This document shows, in pieces, positions 1 to 13,500 of a stretch of DNA of 64,000 nucleotides. Made by a program: the position numbers and the translations under genes. Under the pieces are notes generated by a model, which was not told the origin of the DNA, ran no database searches, and saw only the letters and a program-made list of their open reading frames with translations. The first letter of the stretch is position 1, and every line of letters starts with the position of its first letter. This stretch comes from Arbacia lixula (taxonomy: Eukaryota; Echinodermata; Echinoidea; Arbacioida; Arbaciidae): contig OZ022581.1 in assembly GCA_963669155.1 (NCBI GenBank), forward strand, positions 18,628,527 to 18,692,526, given 5' to 3'.

Positions 1-208
1 TTAACCCTTTGAATTCCATCTGTGTATTTTGTCACCAGTACTGTACACACATCCCATAGACCAGTATTTCATCTGGTACTGAAAGGGGGAGTGTGTTCGT
101 GGTGTAGTTTTGCATGTGCCCCAAAATGCTTGAGAGCAAACTCTGTCTAGCACAGAATGGGGTGTAATGGCGATAGATGCACAGTGATGTGATGCTTCAT
201 CCTTGCAG
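1..208. other. intron sequence, upstream edge
   Basis: Starts with TTAACCCTTTGAATTCC, a motif also seen near 1880 and 60790. No exon or RNA gene is recognised. Confidence 0.4.
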
Positions 209-588
209 TTAACCTTCTCAATACCAAACTATGAAACTGAAATTGGTTTGTTACACATGGGTGTGCCTTTGGGACTGAGATGGTTAATATACCTTATCAG
301 TACCAAGCTATGAACTTCCTATTTGTGGTGACACATGTGTATGCCCATGAGATTGAGAAGGTTAACCCTCTTAATACCAAGCTATGAAAAACCCACTGGT
401 TTGCTACACATGTGTGTGCCTATGGGACTGAGAAGGTTAACCCTCTTAATACCAAGCTATGAAAAACCCACTGGTTTTCTACACATGTGTATGCCCATGA
501 GACTGAGAAGGTTAACCCTCTTAGTACCAAGTTATGAAAACCCCAGTGGTGTATTACACATATGTGTGTTAATGTGACTGGGGAGGTT
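209..588. repeat. 75-bp tandem repeat, about five copies
   Basis: GTTAACCCTCTTAATACCAA units begin at about 209, 285, 361, 436 and 511. Because 75 is a multiple of three, the array reads as a 25-residue repeated peptide (RLRRLTLLIPSYEKPTG). It is not a gene. Related units occur near 31840 and 34320. Confidence 0.85.
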
Positions 589-1681
589 AAGAACGAAAAC
601 GCTCATTGAGGGGTCTGGTACTCAGGTATGAATGCCAAAACTGATTAATGATTAAAGCATGATTCACAGTGCACACACTATTGATAAGCTTGATAAAAAG
701 AACGGTGTAAAGATAGGGTTGTTTGATTTCATTTGTTGATATTTGAATTGGCACATATAAAGATGATCAGTTTTTTTTACACAGTTGATTTACTGACCAA
801 ATTGTGTTTGAATATTTTTGATGAGTGAAAATCAAATCTGTATTTATCACCCTAATTCTTATGTTTGGATATTTTTTTACCTTTGAAAAGAAGGAAAATG
901 CAAGTGTCCAGATGTTGGTGTGGCAAAAAATTCTGCCCTTCTTCGACAAAAGGAAGCAAGTGACAACTTGCGCACTTTTCACATTTTCACTTATAAATAC
1001 GGGAGAGATACTTTTCCACACACTTTGAGAACTTTAGGACTGTAAAAATGGATGAGAGTTCCTATTGAAATACTTGTTATACCTGTATTATCCAAATTGC
1101 TTGTGTTATAAAGGTTTTTCCCATTAATTTTAGATGTTACTTGCTTCCTTTTGTCAAAGTAGGGTAGAGTGCATCAAAATAAAACTGGCTCCATAGCCTA
1201 GAACCTGTATGAAGCTTTTAAAGCTGTGATTGGCCAACCTCAATCCTCCATGACTATCTCGTGACATGACTACAATTTGTATGATTTCACTGAAACGCTT
1301 ATTGAACTACGCTCTGGAGCATGTCTTGATATTGTTGAGGTACAGTTATTGTAACTTACAATTGTAAATACTCGTAACAGCCAATGAATGTAGAGCATGG
1401 GAATATAAAGGGAAGTTACAATGATTTAGAATCTACTTTAGATGGTTGTATTAACAAAAAATGTATGTTTTTGAAAAACTTTCCATATAACTGTTAATAG
1501 TAACTTTTTGATTTGGGGTATTTATGATTTTAATGGGAGCCCTTGCAAGTGTAGCTAAAATGATTTAGGATTTAACATGCCATATTCTATGAACAAAAAT
1601 GTATATTTTTGAAAATAGTATTTCGCAAAGAGTAGCTGGACTCTCATTATTCTTTGTTCTTGTTTTATTTTTGCTTTGCAG
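589..1681. other. intron, no feature recognised
   Basis: AT-rich sequence. Short open frames on both strands at 767-1028 overlap each other and have no recognisable domain. Nothing further is supported. Confidence 0.4.
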
Positions 1682-1776
1682 AGGGTGTGAAGCAGGTGCT
1701 GGGAAAGAAGTACGAGTATGGGCCGATCAAGCTGGTCAAGATGACCGTCGGAGGACAGCAGGAGGACAGAATACTG
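1682..1776 (+). CDS. CARMIL: CARMIL exon 1 in window (PH domain, N-terminal part)
   Basis: The polypyrimidine tract and TTTGCAG acceptor end at 1681 and the donor is CTG|GTCAGT. The exon enters with two bases of a split codon and encodes [20 protein letters not shown] and about eleven more residues ending DRIL. It aligns with the first beta strands of the CARMIL PH domain. An alternative AG two bases further in cannot be excluded. The preceding coding exon with the start codon is outside the window. Confidence 0.85.
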
Positions 1777-4700
1777 GTCAGTTTCTATTTGTAATCTTAA
1801 AATGTGCCATGGGTACATTTTAGAATCAGCAATACACACATAGCATTATAAAGCAGTGTTTTGTCTAGTACAGGTCAGGTTAACCCTTTGTGGGCCAGTT
1901 GAAATGCTGCTCTATGGGAGTTGTGTGTATTGGTTGAGATAAAATCCACCAGTAGCACATTAGGGGTTAATTGCATGGTTTGCTAAAGGTGTCATTGTTC
2001 CCGCTTCATTCATTTGTTTGGCTATGCCAGAGTCACAGACATTACATTTCTGACACTTTTATGGAGAGTTAATCGAAAGACACTCTGCACATTATATGAA
2101 AAGCAAAATGTATTCACTTTTCTGTGCCAATCACAATGACGCTTTCACTTGACATTGTTTTGTTATGTGGACAAAAGTTCAAAGTGTTTATTTGAAATGT
2201 TTTCCATGTTTTTAAAGGCCATGTTCATAGTGTCTATGGGATTTGTGTGTATTACTTGTCGTAAAATGCAAAAGTGGCGCTAGAAAGAGTTAATGCAAAC
2301 ATGTACATAGGCCTACACTACAGCTCAAAAGAATTGGCATAGGGAAAGGGAAAGGGAAGACAGGGAAGGAGCCGCAGTTTTAAACTGTGGTATATTTTGT
2401 CCAGTTCAGCATGAAAGACGATGCTTTAGCCTGAAAAGCATCATGTTTCATGCTGAACTGGACCAAATAAACCGCAGTTTAAAACTGTGGCTCCTTCCCT
2501 TTCTTCCCTTTCCCTTTCCCTATGCCAATTCCTTTGAGCTAGAGTGTATATACACAAAACTTGTTGAGGAGAAAAGGAAAGGCAAAGCTCTGAAATAAGT
2601 ATTAAAGCAAGTGTGTAAAAAAGAATCAGAAGTGTGTAAAGTGACATGATGCAGAATTTTATCGCTAATTCAATTTCAATGTGATTATGGTAAAGTTTAG
2701 TAGGCCTAGGTGTAGACCTTAGTCTGAATCAACTTTATTAAATTGAACATAATAATGGTAACTCTGCCATAAATGGTAACTACCATGCTAACATCGCTTG
2801 ACAGCCAGTCAAATTCAAGGTTTCCATATAAATTGCCATTGGTAGCAAAGTTACCATCAGTGGTGCGTTTAATGCAACGGGGCCCTGGTCAGATTAAGAC
2901 ATAGAATGTCTTCTGGTTAACTTTGTCATAAGATACGATTATGGCAGTAACTGGAAATTATCAATATATCTTTTATATGTAAGGAAGTATGTTATGTTTT
3001 TGTGTATATTCATGTTAATGTAGGCCTCTGGAGTAGAAACAGTCATATTTTTATGAATACAGGGAAATATCTTTTGGCAGGGAGGTAATTGACAACTTAA
3101 CTGAGAAGAGATAAAGTTAATTAGAAACTGATTTTCGAAATAAGGACTATGCAGATGAGATTCATGGGGCATTTAATACATAAAGGAGGACTTGAGAACT
3201 TGTTAATGACAGGAAGAATTAATGGAGGAGAAGAGGAAGAAGAAGAGTACTTTGGATGGATAGCTTGATGAAATGGCTTGAAGAGAGAGGAGAAGAGGAT
3301 CGAGGAGTACAACTTATAGAGAAGGCTAGAGATAGGGAATTATGGAGTAACATTAACGCCTAAGTCAATCGATACATCACATGAATAGAATAAACAATGT
3401 GTTATAACAATAGAGATGCAGAAAGAAACATAACAAAAGATTTGAAAGCTTTTATAGCTACTCTCAGTTTCAAAGTACAGATTTGATAGGTATACATGTA
3501 CACGTACTACAACTCTTTATTGGCCTCATATGAATATCAAAGAAACCCTCTTTATTATCCTTTATCAAAAGAGAGAAAAAAGAAACAAAAGAGCATACAG
3601 TCAAGGTTTTAGCTCTACTCTCAGTTTCAAAGCCCAGATTTATAATAAGAAGCGGAGATCTGTATTGGGTAATGTGATTAGTCAATGATAAGCACAGTGG
3701 AGGCAATTGGGGTGATCCAGTGTTGTTGGCTAATCAATAATATCCTGTATTGCTCTAACTGGGTCTGAGATCCTCATTAGTGTTTTGGGCTGGGTTGGGT
3801 TTCTTGAAACGATGACAACTCCAACTTCAGGGCTAAGACTGTTAGCGCTATCTGGATTACAATCTGGCACGACTGAGAAGATGAATATTCATGTCGTACT
3901 CTCACCTCATCACGCTACAATGGGATATATTCATGATGTATTCAAATGAATGAAAAAATAATTCCATCAGTACTAGTGCATGTAGTAATGAGTTACTACA
4001 TTCATCTGCTTAGAGTAATTTATATTTATTGGATGAAATGCACTTTGAGTTTTTTTAGTTGTTGCTAGTTGGACAAACCTTAGACAAGCTTTGGAGTCAC
4101 TGTAAGAACTGTATTGTTTGACAAACATGTATGAATTTGCATAAATGTACAATGTATTTCTAAAAATGGTCTATGACTGCTAGAATGTATGAATATGCAT
4201 TCTGATGAGCATACTGCCCTAATTACACAAAAGGAAGCAAGCACGAAGGCAATGAAATTTGAGTTGTTGATGTCTTTAGATTGTACCCATCATTCCCTAC
4301 ATACAGGCAGAATCTGAAAAAAGGTATATGTAATGTATTGACCAGTCCCTCTTATCTTGTATGGAGAAGGGGACAGGGAGGGCAACACATGGTCAAGATA
4401 TAAAGACCAACCAGGGTCTGGTTGGCGGGGCTTGACCACCCAGTATAGATCTGATAAGATTCCGGCCACCTGTGGTAGCTAATTATTGCTACACCACTGA
4501 CCATCCCTTGGTCAGCATTCTTGTAAATATTCTCATGCTGATTCAGTCTGTAGCCAGCTTTCATTGGAGTAACATTAAACTGAGTTTCACTCCTCACTTG
4601 AATTGTGTACGTTTTGTTCATTTGGTGCCTCTACTTCATTGGCGACGAGGATTTTACGAATTCCATGCTACTATGGCGTTGATCGGGAAAGTCGATGAAT

Positions 4701-7700
4701 TCTTTCCCGACAAGGAGGACTGGGATCAGTACATCGAGAGGCTGGAGCACTATTTTAGTGCAAACGGTATTACAGACTCCGGGAAGCAGAGGGCCATTCT
4801 GCTGACCGTCATCGGGGCTAAGTCGTACAACCTGCTCCGGAGCCTCACATCTCCCGCCAAGCCGGGGGACAAATCGTTCAATGAGCTGTCGGTGCTCATG
4901 AAAAGACATCACAGCCCAGCCCCAAGTGAAATCGTCCAGCGCTGTAAGTTCAACAGCAGATTCCGAGAGGAAGGAGAGTCGGTGGCTGACTTCGTGGCGG
5001 GCCTCCGTGCTTTGGCGGAACATTGCCATTATGGGGAGCAGCTCGATGTCATGTTGCGAGATCGCATTGTTTGCGGAATTCGGGACGACGGCATGCAGCG
5101 CCGCATGTTGTCGGAAGCAAAGCTGGAGCTGAAAGGGGCTATCGACATCGCTCAAGGCATCGAAACAGCAAACGCCAATGTTCGGGACCTGAAACGCACA
5201 CAGTCGGGTCATGCCGGGGGCCATGGTGACGTAAACAAGTTCCAGTCGTCGTCGAGCTCGGCCCCACGATCCCGGAAATCGTGCTATCGTTGTGGGAACG
5301 CCTCTCACTCTCCGGGTGCATGTCGGTTTAAAACCAACACCTGTTTCAACTGCCGTAAGACGGGGCACATCGCTCGGGTGTGCAGAGCCAAGAAACGTGA
5401 GGGCCACGTGCAGGTCGTTGACGATGGGAAGGACGTGCAGACGAGGTCAAATGACCATTCGACCCCCGACGACATTGAGGCACAAGCGGATTCGTTGTAT
5501 AATGTGAAGGCGAGATCCAACCCCCCGATGAAAGTTACACTGCTGGTCGACGGGGTTGAGAATGACATGGAAATTGATACAGGGGCGTCACTGTCACTAA
5601 TTTCAGCGAGTCACTTCGAACAATCTTGGCCAGGGAGACCTCTAAAACCGTCATCGATCAAGTTGAGGACATACACTGGCGAAATACTTGACATCAAAGG
5701 CGAAATCGATGTCAGGGTGGATTACGGTCAGAAGTCACACGATTTGACACTGATTGTAGTGAGCGGTGACGGGCCGAGCCTCCTCGGCAGGGACTGGCTG
5801 CGGAAGATCAAACTGGACTGGACCCGGATTAACGCGGTTTCCGTATCATCCGACGTCGCTGACCTCCTCCGCAATCACGAATCCGTATTCCGGGAGGAGC
5901 TAGGAAGCCTACGCGGGACTACAGCAAAAATCCACATCAATGCAGATGTGCAGCCTCGATTTTGCAAAGCGAGAGTGGTCCCGTATGCCATGAGAGCACT
6001 GGTAGAGAAAGAACTGGAAAAACTCGAGCGTGACGGCGTCATCGAGCCCATACAGTTTGCGGAGTGGGCAGCTCCGATCGTACCTGTAATGAAAGGCGAC
6101 AAGAAGTCTGTGCGAATCTGCGGAGATTTCAAGCTGACCGTAAATCAAGCTTCAAAGTTGGACAGATACCCAATCCCCAAAATCGAAGACTTGTTCGCAT
6201 CATTGACTGGAGGGCAGAAATTCTCGAAATTGGATCTGTCACAGGCATACAACCAGGTCGTCCTCGATGAGGAATCAAGAAAGTTCGTGGTAATCAACAC
6301 ACACAAAGGGCTGTACCAGTTCAACAGATTACCGTTTGGCGTATCCTCGGCCCCTGGTATTTTTCAACGGGTAATGGAAAACCTTCTTCGAGATATCCCG
6401 CACGTCACAGTCTACCTCGACGACGTGCTCGTAACAGGCAGGAACGACAAGGAGCACCTTGCCACACTCGACGTGGTGTTGGGTAGGCTCGAAGGGGCAG
6501 GATTGCGATTGAAAAAGGAAAAGTGCCAATTCATGCAGAGAGCCGTCGAGTACCTCGGACACGTGATCGATGAGCACGGGTTGCATCCAACCGCAAGCAG
6601 GGTCAAGGCGATCCAGGAGGCGCGGGCGCCAGAAAACATCACTGAGCTACGATCGTATCTGGGCCTCCTGACGTACTACGGGAAATTTCTTCCCAACCTT
6701 TCGACAGCACTTGCACCCCTCCATGTTTTGTTGAAGAAAGGCGTAACGTGGAAATGGGGAGTGGCCGAACGTGAAGCTTTTCGACGATCCAAACAGCTCC
6801 TGCTCTCTTCACAGGTACTGACGCACTACGATCCGGAGAAGGAAATCGTGGTGTCATGTGACGCATCGCAGTACGGTATTGGGGCTGTGATCGCGCACCG
6901 CATGGATGACGGTTCGGAGAAGCCGATCGCGTTTGCTTCTCGCACGCTTGCTCCTGCAGAACGGAATTACGCGCAGATAGAAAAGGAAGGGCTATCAATC
7001 GTCTTTGGGGTGACACGGTTTCACTCTTTCCTCTACGGGCGTCATTTCACACTCGTGACAGACCACAAGCCTCTTCTCGGCCTCCTCGACGAAGACCGCC
7101 CTGTTCCAGCACAGGCATCAGCGCGAATCCAGAAATGGGCACTCACCCTCATGGGCTACGACTATTCGTTGCGTTTCAAGCCGACCGCCGCTCATGCGAA
7201 CGCCGACGCTCTCAGCCGTCTTCCACTCTCCGCGACTCCGTCGTCGATTCCGATGCCAGCAGAAACCGTGCTGCTCATGGAAACACTGGACGCCTCCCCG
7301 ATCACCGCGGCTGATATTCGCACGTGGACACGCCGCGATCCGCTCTTATCTCGCGTGCTCCGCTATGTAGAGTGTGGTTGGGACGGCGAGCGCGACGTCG
7401 ACATCGACATGAAACCTTTTCGCCAACGCCGTAACGAGCTCTCCATTCAAGATGGATGCCTCCTGTGGGGAAATCGTCTAGTGATCCCCAAACGCGGGCG
7501 GCAGCGCGTTCTCCAAGCGCTCCATGACGGTCACCCAGGTATCGCGAGAATGAAAAGTTTTGCTCGAGCTTTCGCGTGGTGGCCTAAAATGGATGACGAC
7601 ATTGAAAGGGAGTCGAAAGCGTGCACTAGCTGCCAGGAAAATCATCCGATGCCGCCCAAAGAGCCGCTCCACCCTTGGTCCTGGCCATCGCGTCCGTGGT

Positions 7701-10453
7701 CGCGGCTACATGTTGATCACGCGGGCCCATTTATGGGGAAGTTTTTCTTGTTAGTAGTCGACGCACACTCTAAATGGATGGAAGTGATTCCAGTCGCGTC
7801 AACGAACGCGTTGACCACGATCGACAAGTTGCGGAGCGTTTTCGCGACACACGGCCTGCCGGATAAAGTCGTGTCCGACAACGGGCCGGCGTTTTCTAGC
7901 GAAGCGTTTAGCGAGTTCTTGAGGAAGAACGGGGTCTCGCACTCGACGTCGTCTCCGTACCACCCATCATCGAATGGCCTCGCGGAGCGCGCCGTCCGCA
8001 CATTCAAAGACGCGATGAAACGGATGACGGAAGGATCCGTCGACGCACGCATTGCTCGCTTTTTGTTGAAATACCGCACGACCCCCCATACCACGACGGG
8101 CATTTCGCCAGCAGAATTGCTGATGGGTCGCCGGTTGACGACCGCCCTGGATGTCGCATCACGCGTTCGTGATCAGCAGGGGAGACAGAAAGCCGCGCAT
8201 GACCGACACGCGAGACAACGTGATTTCGTGGAAGGGGAGGAGATATATGCAAAGAACTTCGCGTCAATCTCTCCGAAATGGTTGAGCGGCAAAATAGTAC
8301 GCGCAATGGGCCCGGTCTCATACGAAATCGCGCTAGACGACGGACGGGTCACCAGACGACACGCTGATCACATCCGCAAGCGAACCAGCGAGCCCAGTGG
8401 GTCAGGCCGCCCGAAGCACAGCGTACATGTGGGCGGAGCCAGCGACGTCGAGAATGCCGCGTTCACGGGGCCCCCACCCGCACTGCCACCGCTGATGGCC
8501 ACGCCAGAGAGCCCGAGCGAACCACGGGGCGAGGACCGCACCGAACCCCACAAAAGCTACCCTGTTCGCGACAGGAGACCCCCAGATCGCTATGGGTTTG
8601 CATATTCCCATTAAATAAGTTCATGTTACATTTCCCCTGATACTATTTGGAACTGAATTGGACTATAGCGATAGTCATTGTTGTGTATGCAATATAATAT
8701 CCTCATTCAATCAAGAATGTTGTTAAGATATTCTTGTTATCTGTTTTTGCAAACATGGAATGATGTATTGTGGTTCATCTGTATATAATCATTTTGCTTG
8801 TCACCTCAGTTCCAGTGATTCAGTTCTTCTGTCGGATTGTGTAGTACATGTACATGTATAACCAGGATTAAATTGAATTGCATGTATTCATATGCATTTT
8901 GGCTCAGTTATGGGGTATTACAATGAAGTACACTTTTGCTCTATACTTTGCTCTTGTACAACGTTTAATATTCAAAGATTATCTTTGGCTTGCGATAGGT
9001 TTGTGATTTTATTGGATTTCCATGGTTTAACCACTCTCCCTTCTATTGATAACAATACAGTGTTATTATACTTTGAATACACCATTTGTGAGCTAAGGGG
9101 GGAGGAATGTAATGTATTGACCAGTCCCTCTTATCTTGTATGGAGAAGGGGACAGGGAGGGCAACACATGGTCAAGATATAAAGACCAACCAGGGTCTGG
9201 TTGGCGGGCTTGACCACCCAGTATAGATCTGATAAGATTCCGGCCACCTGTGGTAGCTAATTATTGCTACACCACTGACCATCCCTTGGTCAGCATTCTT
9301 GTAAATATTCTCATGCTGATTCAGTCTGTAGCCAGCTTTCATTGGAGTAACATTAAACTGAGTTTCACTCCTCACTTGAATTGTGTACGTTTTGTTCATT
9401 TGGTGCCTCTACTTCAGTATATTCATCTTGATGTGAGATATTCAATCCAACACGATGTGGGACTCCCTTGATGCAAATGCATATGACCAACACATTTTGC
9501 TCATTTACAAGAAAAGTATTGTACTTGCTTCCTTTTGTCATAGTAGGGCGGCTAATTTGTAGCAGGATTGGGGGTCAAAGTAGGGCTTAGTTCAGAGTTA
9601 AGAGCTGAAGTTAGAGCTGTCATCGTTTCAAGAAACCCACCCCTGGCCCTGAGTGACAGATTATTTTATTATCAGTTCTTTCAGACGTGTCTTGGCACTC
9701 TAGCCATTTACAGAAGGTTGGTTTATCACCGTCTTGGCTTCAACTAACAGGAACTTTTCCTGCACTGCATTGTTCATGTTTGCGTATAATGTTATCCTTT
9801 TTAATCATATGTTGTTTCACAAAGCAAAGGGAAAAGTTTCTGAGTTGCTCAACATTTTTGTTACAACCCAGGAAATTGTAATTCACATGAAGCAGCAGGG
9901 ACTAACATAAAGCTACTCTGACACATAAGTAAGAGCTGACAAAGTTTATAGATAAATTAACATGTAAAGAGTTTGGAAAAACAGATTTTAGAGGTTTTGT
10001 GTAGTAATGATTAAAAAAATGGAACACTTTCACCATAGGAGAACATTTCTTTAATGTGAAGGAACCACCTGGGAGTGAGCAAGGTGTTAGCTAAAATCCT
10101 GAATCAAAATTCATAGTCTGATATGACTAGTAGCATCTGAATTTCCTTAAACTGCCCCCCCCCCAGTCTCCTTCTCTAAATGAACTACTTTAAAGAAATG
10201 TTATTAGGGTGTTGTTCTGGCTTAGTCTTGATTATCTGATATTATTGAGAACTTGTCACAAAAATGCTATAGCTTTCTCTACTGTATGACTTTTACTAGC
10301 ATTGAAAGATCCATGTGCCAAAAATGAGCTGATCTTTAGATATGGAGATTCATATTATTCCTGAGAGTATACATATATTTACTTAAGAGCTGAATAGTAT
10401 TTGTACTGCTGGTATATTTTCACAAGAGTGTAACATGTGTACACATTATTGAT

Positions 10454-10504
<51 letters not shown>

Positions 10505-13500
10505 GGGGGGGGCATTATGGGATTGATAAAGCTAGCATCCTGCTGGGTGTGCAATCAATGAACACCTGGGTATTGGAAAGTGAGCATGGACACAACCCTG
10601 TTATAAACTAAATGCATTTTAACGACCTTTTTGAAGCCTGAAAAATTTGAGCATAAACAGTGCTCTGTATTTTTGATGAGTGTTTTAAAGTGCTCATTCT
10701 GCCTTCACAAATTGGAGCATTAACACACCCAATGTCAGACCAGTGAAACTCTTTAGGTGCGTCTTCATTAGCCTGATCAGACGAAATAGCGAGCTATTTT
10801 TCTGATCCGGGGAACTAGCCTGAAGTTGCAATTGCGTCTTCATTAGCTCGAAACTCGGGATACGTAAGCTCGAGCTCGGGTTGCATAAATTATCCCGAGT
10901 TTCGCACATACCAGCAGTGTGCGACAGGAATAGGCCATGACCGCATGGCTTCGGTTGTGAGCTCGCATTCACGCATGTGTAAAAACCTATTACGTAAACA
11001 ATGTTTCATGGGCGCTGATGCATGCCGGGATCGAGAAATTTTCAGGCTAATGAAGACGCTCCGAACTAGCTCGAGCTATTTCGCGAATTAGCTCGAGCTA
11101 GCTCCATCTAGCCCAAGATTTCTTGGGAAATTTTCTCAACCAAATAGCTCGCTATTTTTCTTGATCTGGCTAATGAAGACGCAAATAGGTAGCTATTTCG
11201 TGATCTGGCTAGCTAACCCGATCAGAACAAGCTCGCTATTTTGCCCAGCTCGAGCTAATGAAGACGCCCCTTTTGAGCAATGTTGTTATAAACCAGAATC
11301 CTGTATAACAATGGATATGACGACACTCTGTTGGTAAATGCAGAGTGTACTCCAATCACTAAAACTGACTGAACAGTGACAGATGCTTGTCGTAGAGCTC
11401 AGGCGGTAGTGAGGTTGTGCATCTAAAAAAACATATCAGCCTGGCCGCTGGACGTAAGACTGCAGTGTTTGTGTTCCAGGTCTAGGTACATGAATGCATG
11501 AATACATGAGATCATGGTGGGAAAATAGCGTGACCTATCTTATGTCAAGTTTATCAGCGGTAGATTGCCATGGGCCTTTCCGTTTGGCCTTTCTACAACA
11601 AGCCATATCAAGGACAGCGGTGCTGATATGACAATAAAGCGGGGATAAATTTAGTTCAGTCTCTCCTAGTCTAGTATCCAGCTCTTCGATTATACACATA
11701 TAAAATTATTGTTGAATACAAATAAGTTGAAACAGAATAGCCAATAAAATGCATATAAAGAAAGGGCATATTTTGTGATTATTCTAACGAACCATCAAAT
11801 CCATACAGTGTACAAGCACATGGATATGAAGGTTTATAAATGGTGATATTTTGTCGGAATGTAATTTCACATAATCATGTAGATACAATGTGCTATAAAG
11901 TAATTTTAAGGCTGATTTTATGACATTGTATGGCCTTCAAGTTCACTACAGTGTATACCCATTGCTTAACTTGTGACGTGATAATAATATGGAAGTATCA
12001 GAAACACACTAGATTACTCATGACGGAAGAAACAAAGTAGAGGTCTGGAACGAAGACCAAGACTGTCCTTGATAATGATATGGAGTGTACCCTATAAAGT
12101 GTACAGGGCAGCTAGTGTATGTCAGTAACATTTCAGGAACATGTTGAGATGATGAAACGCTGTGGTGAATCAACCCTCTGATTGGAAATTTGTAATCAAT
12201 AAAAGAGAACGAAATGTGAGTATTTTTATTCAGTGAAATTCATTTAACAAATCTCAGATAAAGAATACACAGAGGTGGTGTATCATTTTATTTTATTGAA
12301 TTGTGTATTAAATTTGCTGCGGTCTGGCAGTGTCTTTCAGTGTATTTAGGTGGAGGCATACATAATCCTTAAATGTCCGTATGGGACATCGCCTTTATCT
12401 ATAGCTCATTAGAAAAAGGACCTACTTTCATTTGAAAACCACTACTGCATTATAAAGTGACTCTGTTGTCAATTATTGGAATGTTTAAACTTGAATTATT
12501 TGATCAAGTACTGTTAGAAATCATCTAATATCACAAACAAGACATGACTCAGATAGTAACTATTCTGTACAATGTCCATGTTTATAAATGCTAAACGCTC
12601 TACAGACTGGAAATGGGAGAGGAGATTTTCATTAATCGATGTAACCACCATTTTATTTTCTGTGAAGTTCAAAGTGCAAAGAGAGCTAGAATACACAATC
12701 ACAGTTATATTATTTACAATATGCTGTCGCATATTTGTCTTGCGGTCTGTAAATGGTAGACTATGTGTTACAATACCTTCCTGTCTGTTTCCGATAGATT
12801 TCCTTCGAAACATCATTGTATATTCCTCTTTTTCTCAGCGGCTCAAAGTGCATTTGTGATTTGTGTGTGTATAAAAGTGTAATACTATGGTTGTTTGTCA
12901 CTGTATCAAGTTTGTCATCATATGATATTGTGGTTTTTTTTATGTAGTATCTAGTACAATGCAATGACATGAGCATTAAAGGGATAATTAAGAGCGTACC
13001 TCCCAAAAGAATATTCTGTTCCTCTCATTCTCCTCTCTCTATATAATCTCTTTTCTTAATTCACTCTCTGAACAGCTCTTTCACAGACATTTAGAAAGAT
13101 TAACAATTCTTTTAAAGACTTCACACATGATATACCGTGAAAACTCATTGCATACTTATCATTGTGTTTGAAACCTTCCTTTATTGAGTTCATCAAGAAA
13201 CATTTGGTTTTGAAGTAAAGTCCCATAATCTTGGTTCCACTCGCTGTTGCCATGAAGCATGTAGAGATAAGTGATTAAAAGGCAATGAGACCATTATGTT
13301 TGAATTTATTCTTCATATTTCATAAAAAGAACACATGAAAGTTTTTTTTCTGAATGTTTGCACAAAAAAAAAGCTAAACAAAGTGTGATGATACCTGTTC
13401 AGAGCCTTTAAAAACCTGATGATACCACTTTGCAAAACTTACTAAAACTTTTAATGCATTTAAAATTAGTATCTGGCATGACCTTTATGAACTTGGACAA

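Larger units (their letters stand above)
4329..9416 (+). mobile_element. complete Ty3/gypsy LTR retrotransposon
   Basis: A 5088-bp element with two LTRs that differ by a single one-base length change as read here, TG...CA ends, a 5-bp target duplication (GTATA at 4324-4328 and 9417-9421), a primer-binding site after the left LTR, one intact gag-pol frame and a polypurine tract before the right LTR. It is inserted in the sense direction in the first CARMIL intron of the window. There is no envelope-like ORF. Near-identical LTRs and an undamaged frame indicate a recent insertion. A Mag-like or other single-ORF lineage is possible, but I cannot classify it by eye. Confidence 0.96.

Noticed and set aside
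335..577. 80-codon ORF with 25-residue repeats
   Set aside because: Produced by a 75-bp DNA satellite with stop-free period; related arrays elsewhere do not keep the frame.
4631..5407. 258-codon minus-strand ORF in the retroelement
   Set aside because: Antisense shadow of gag; no domain and no independent start signals.
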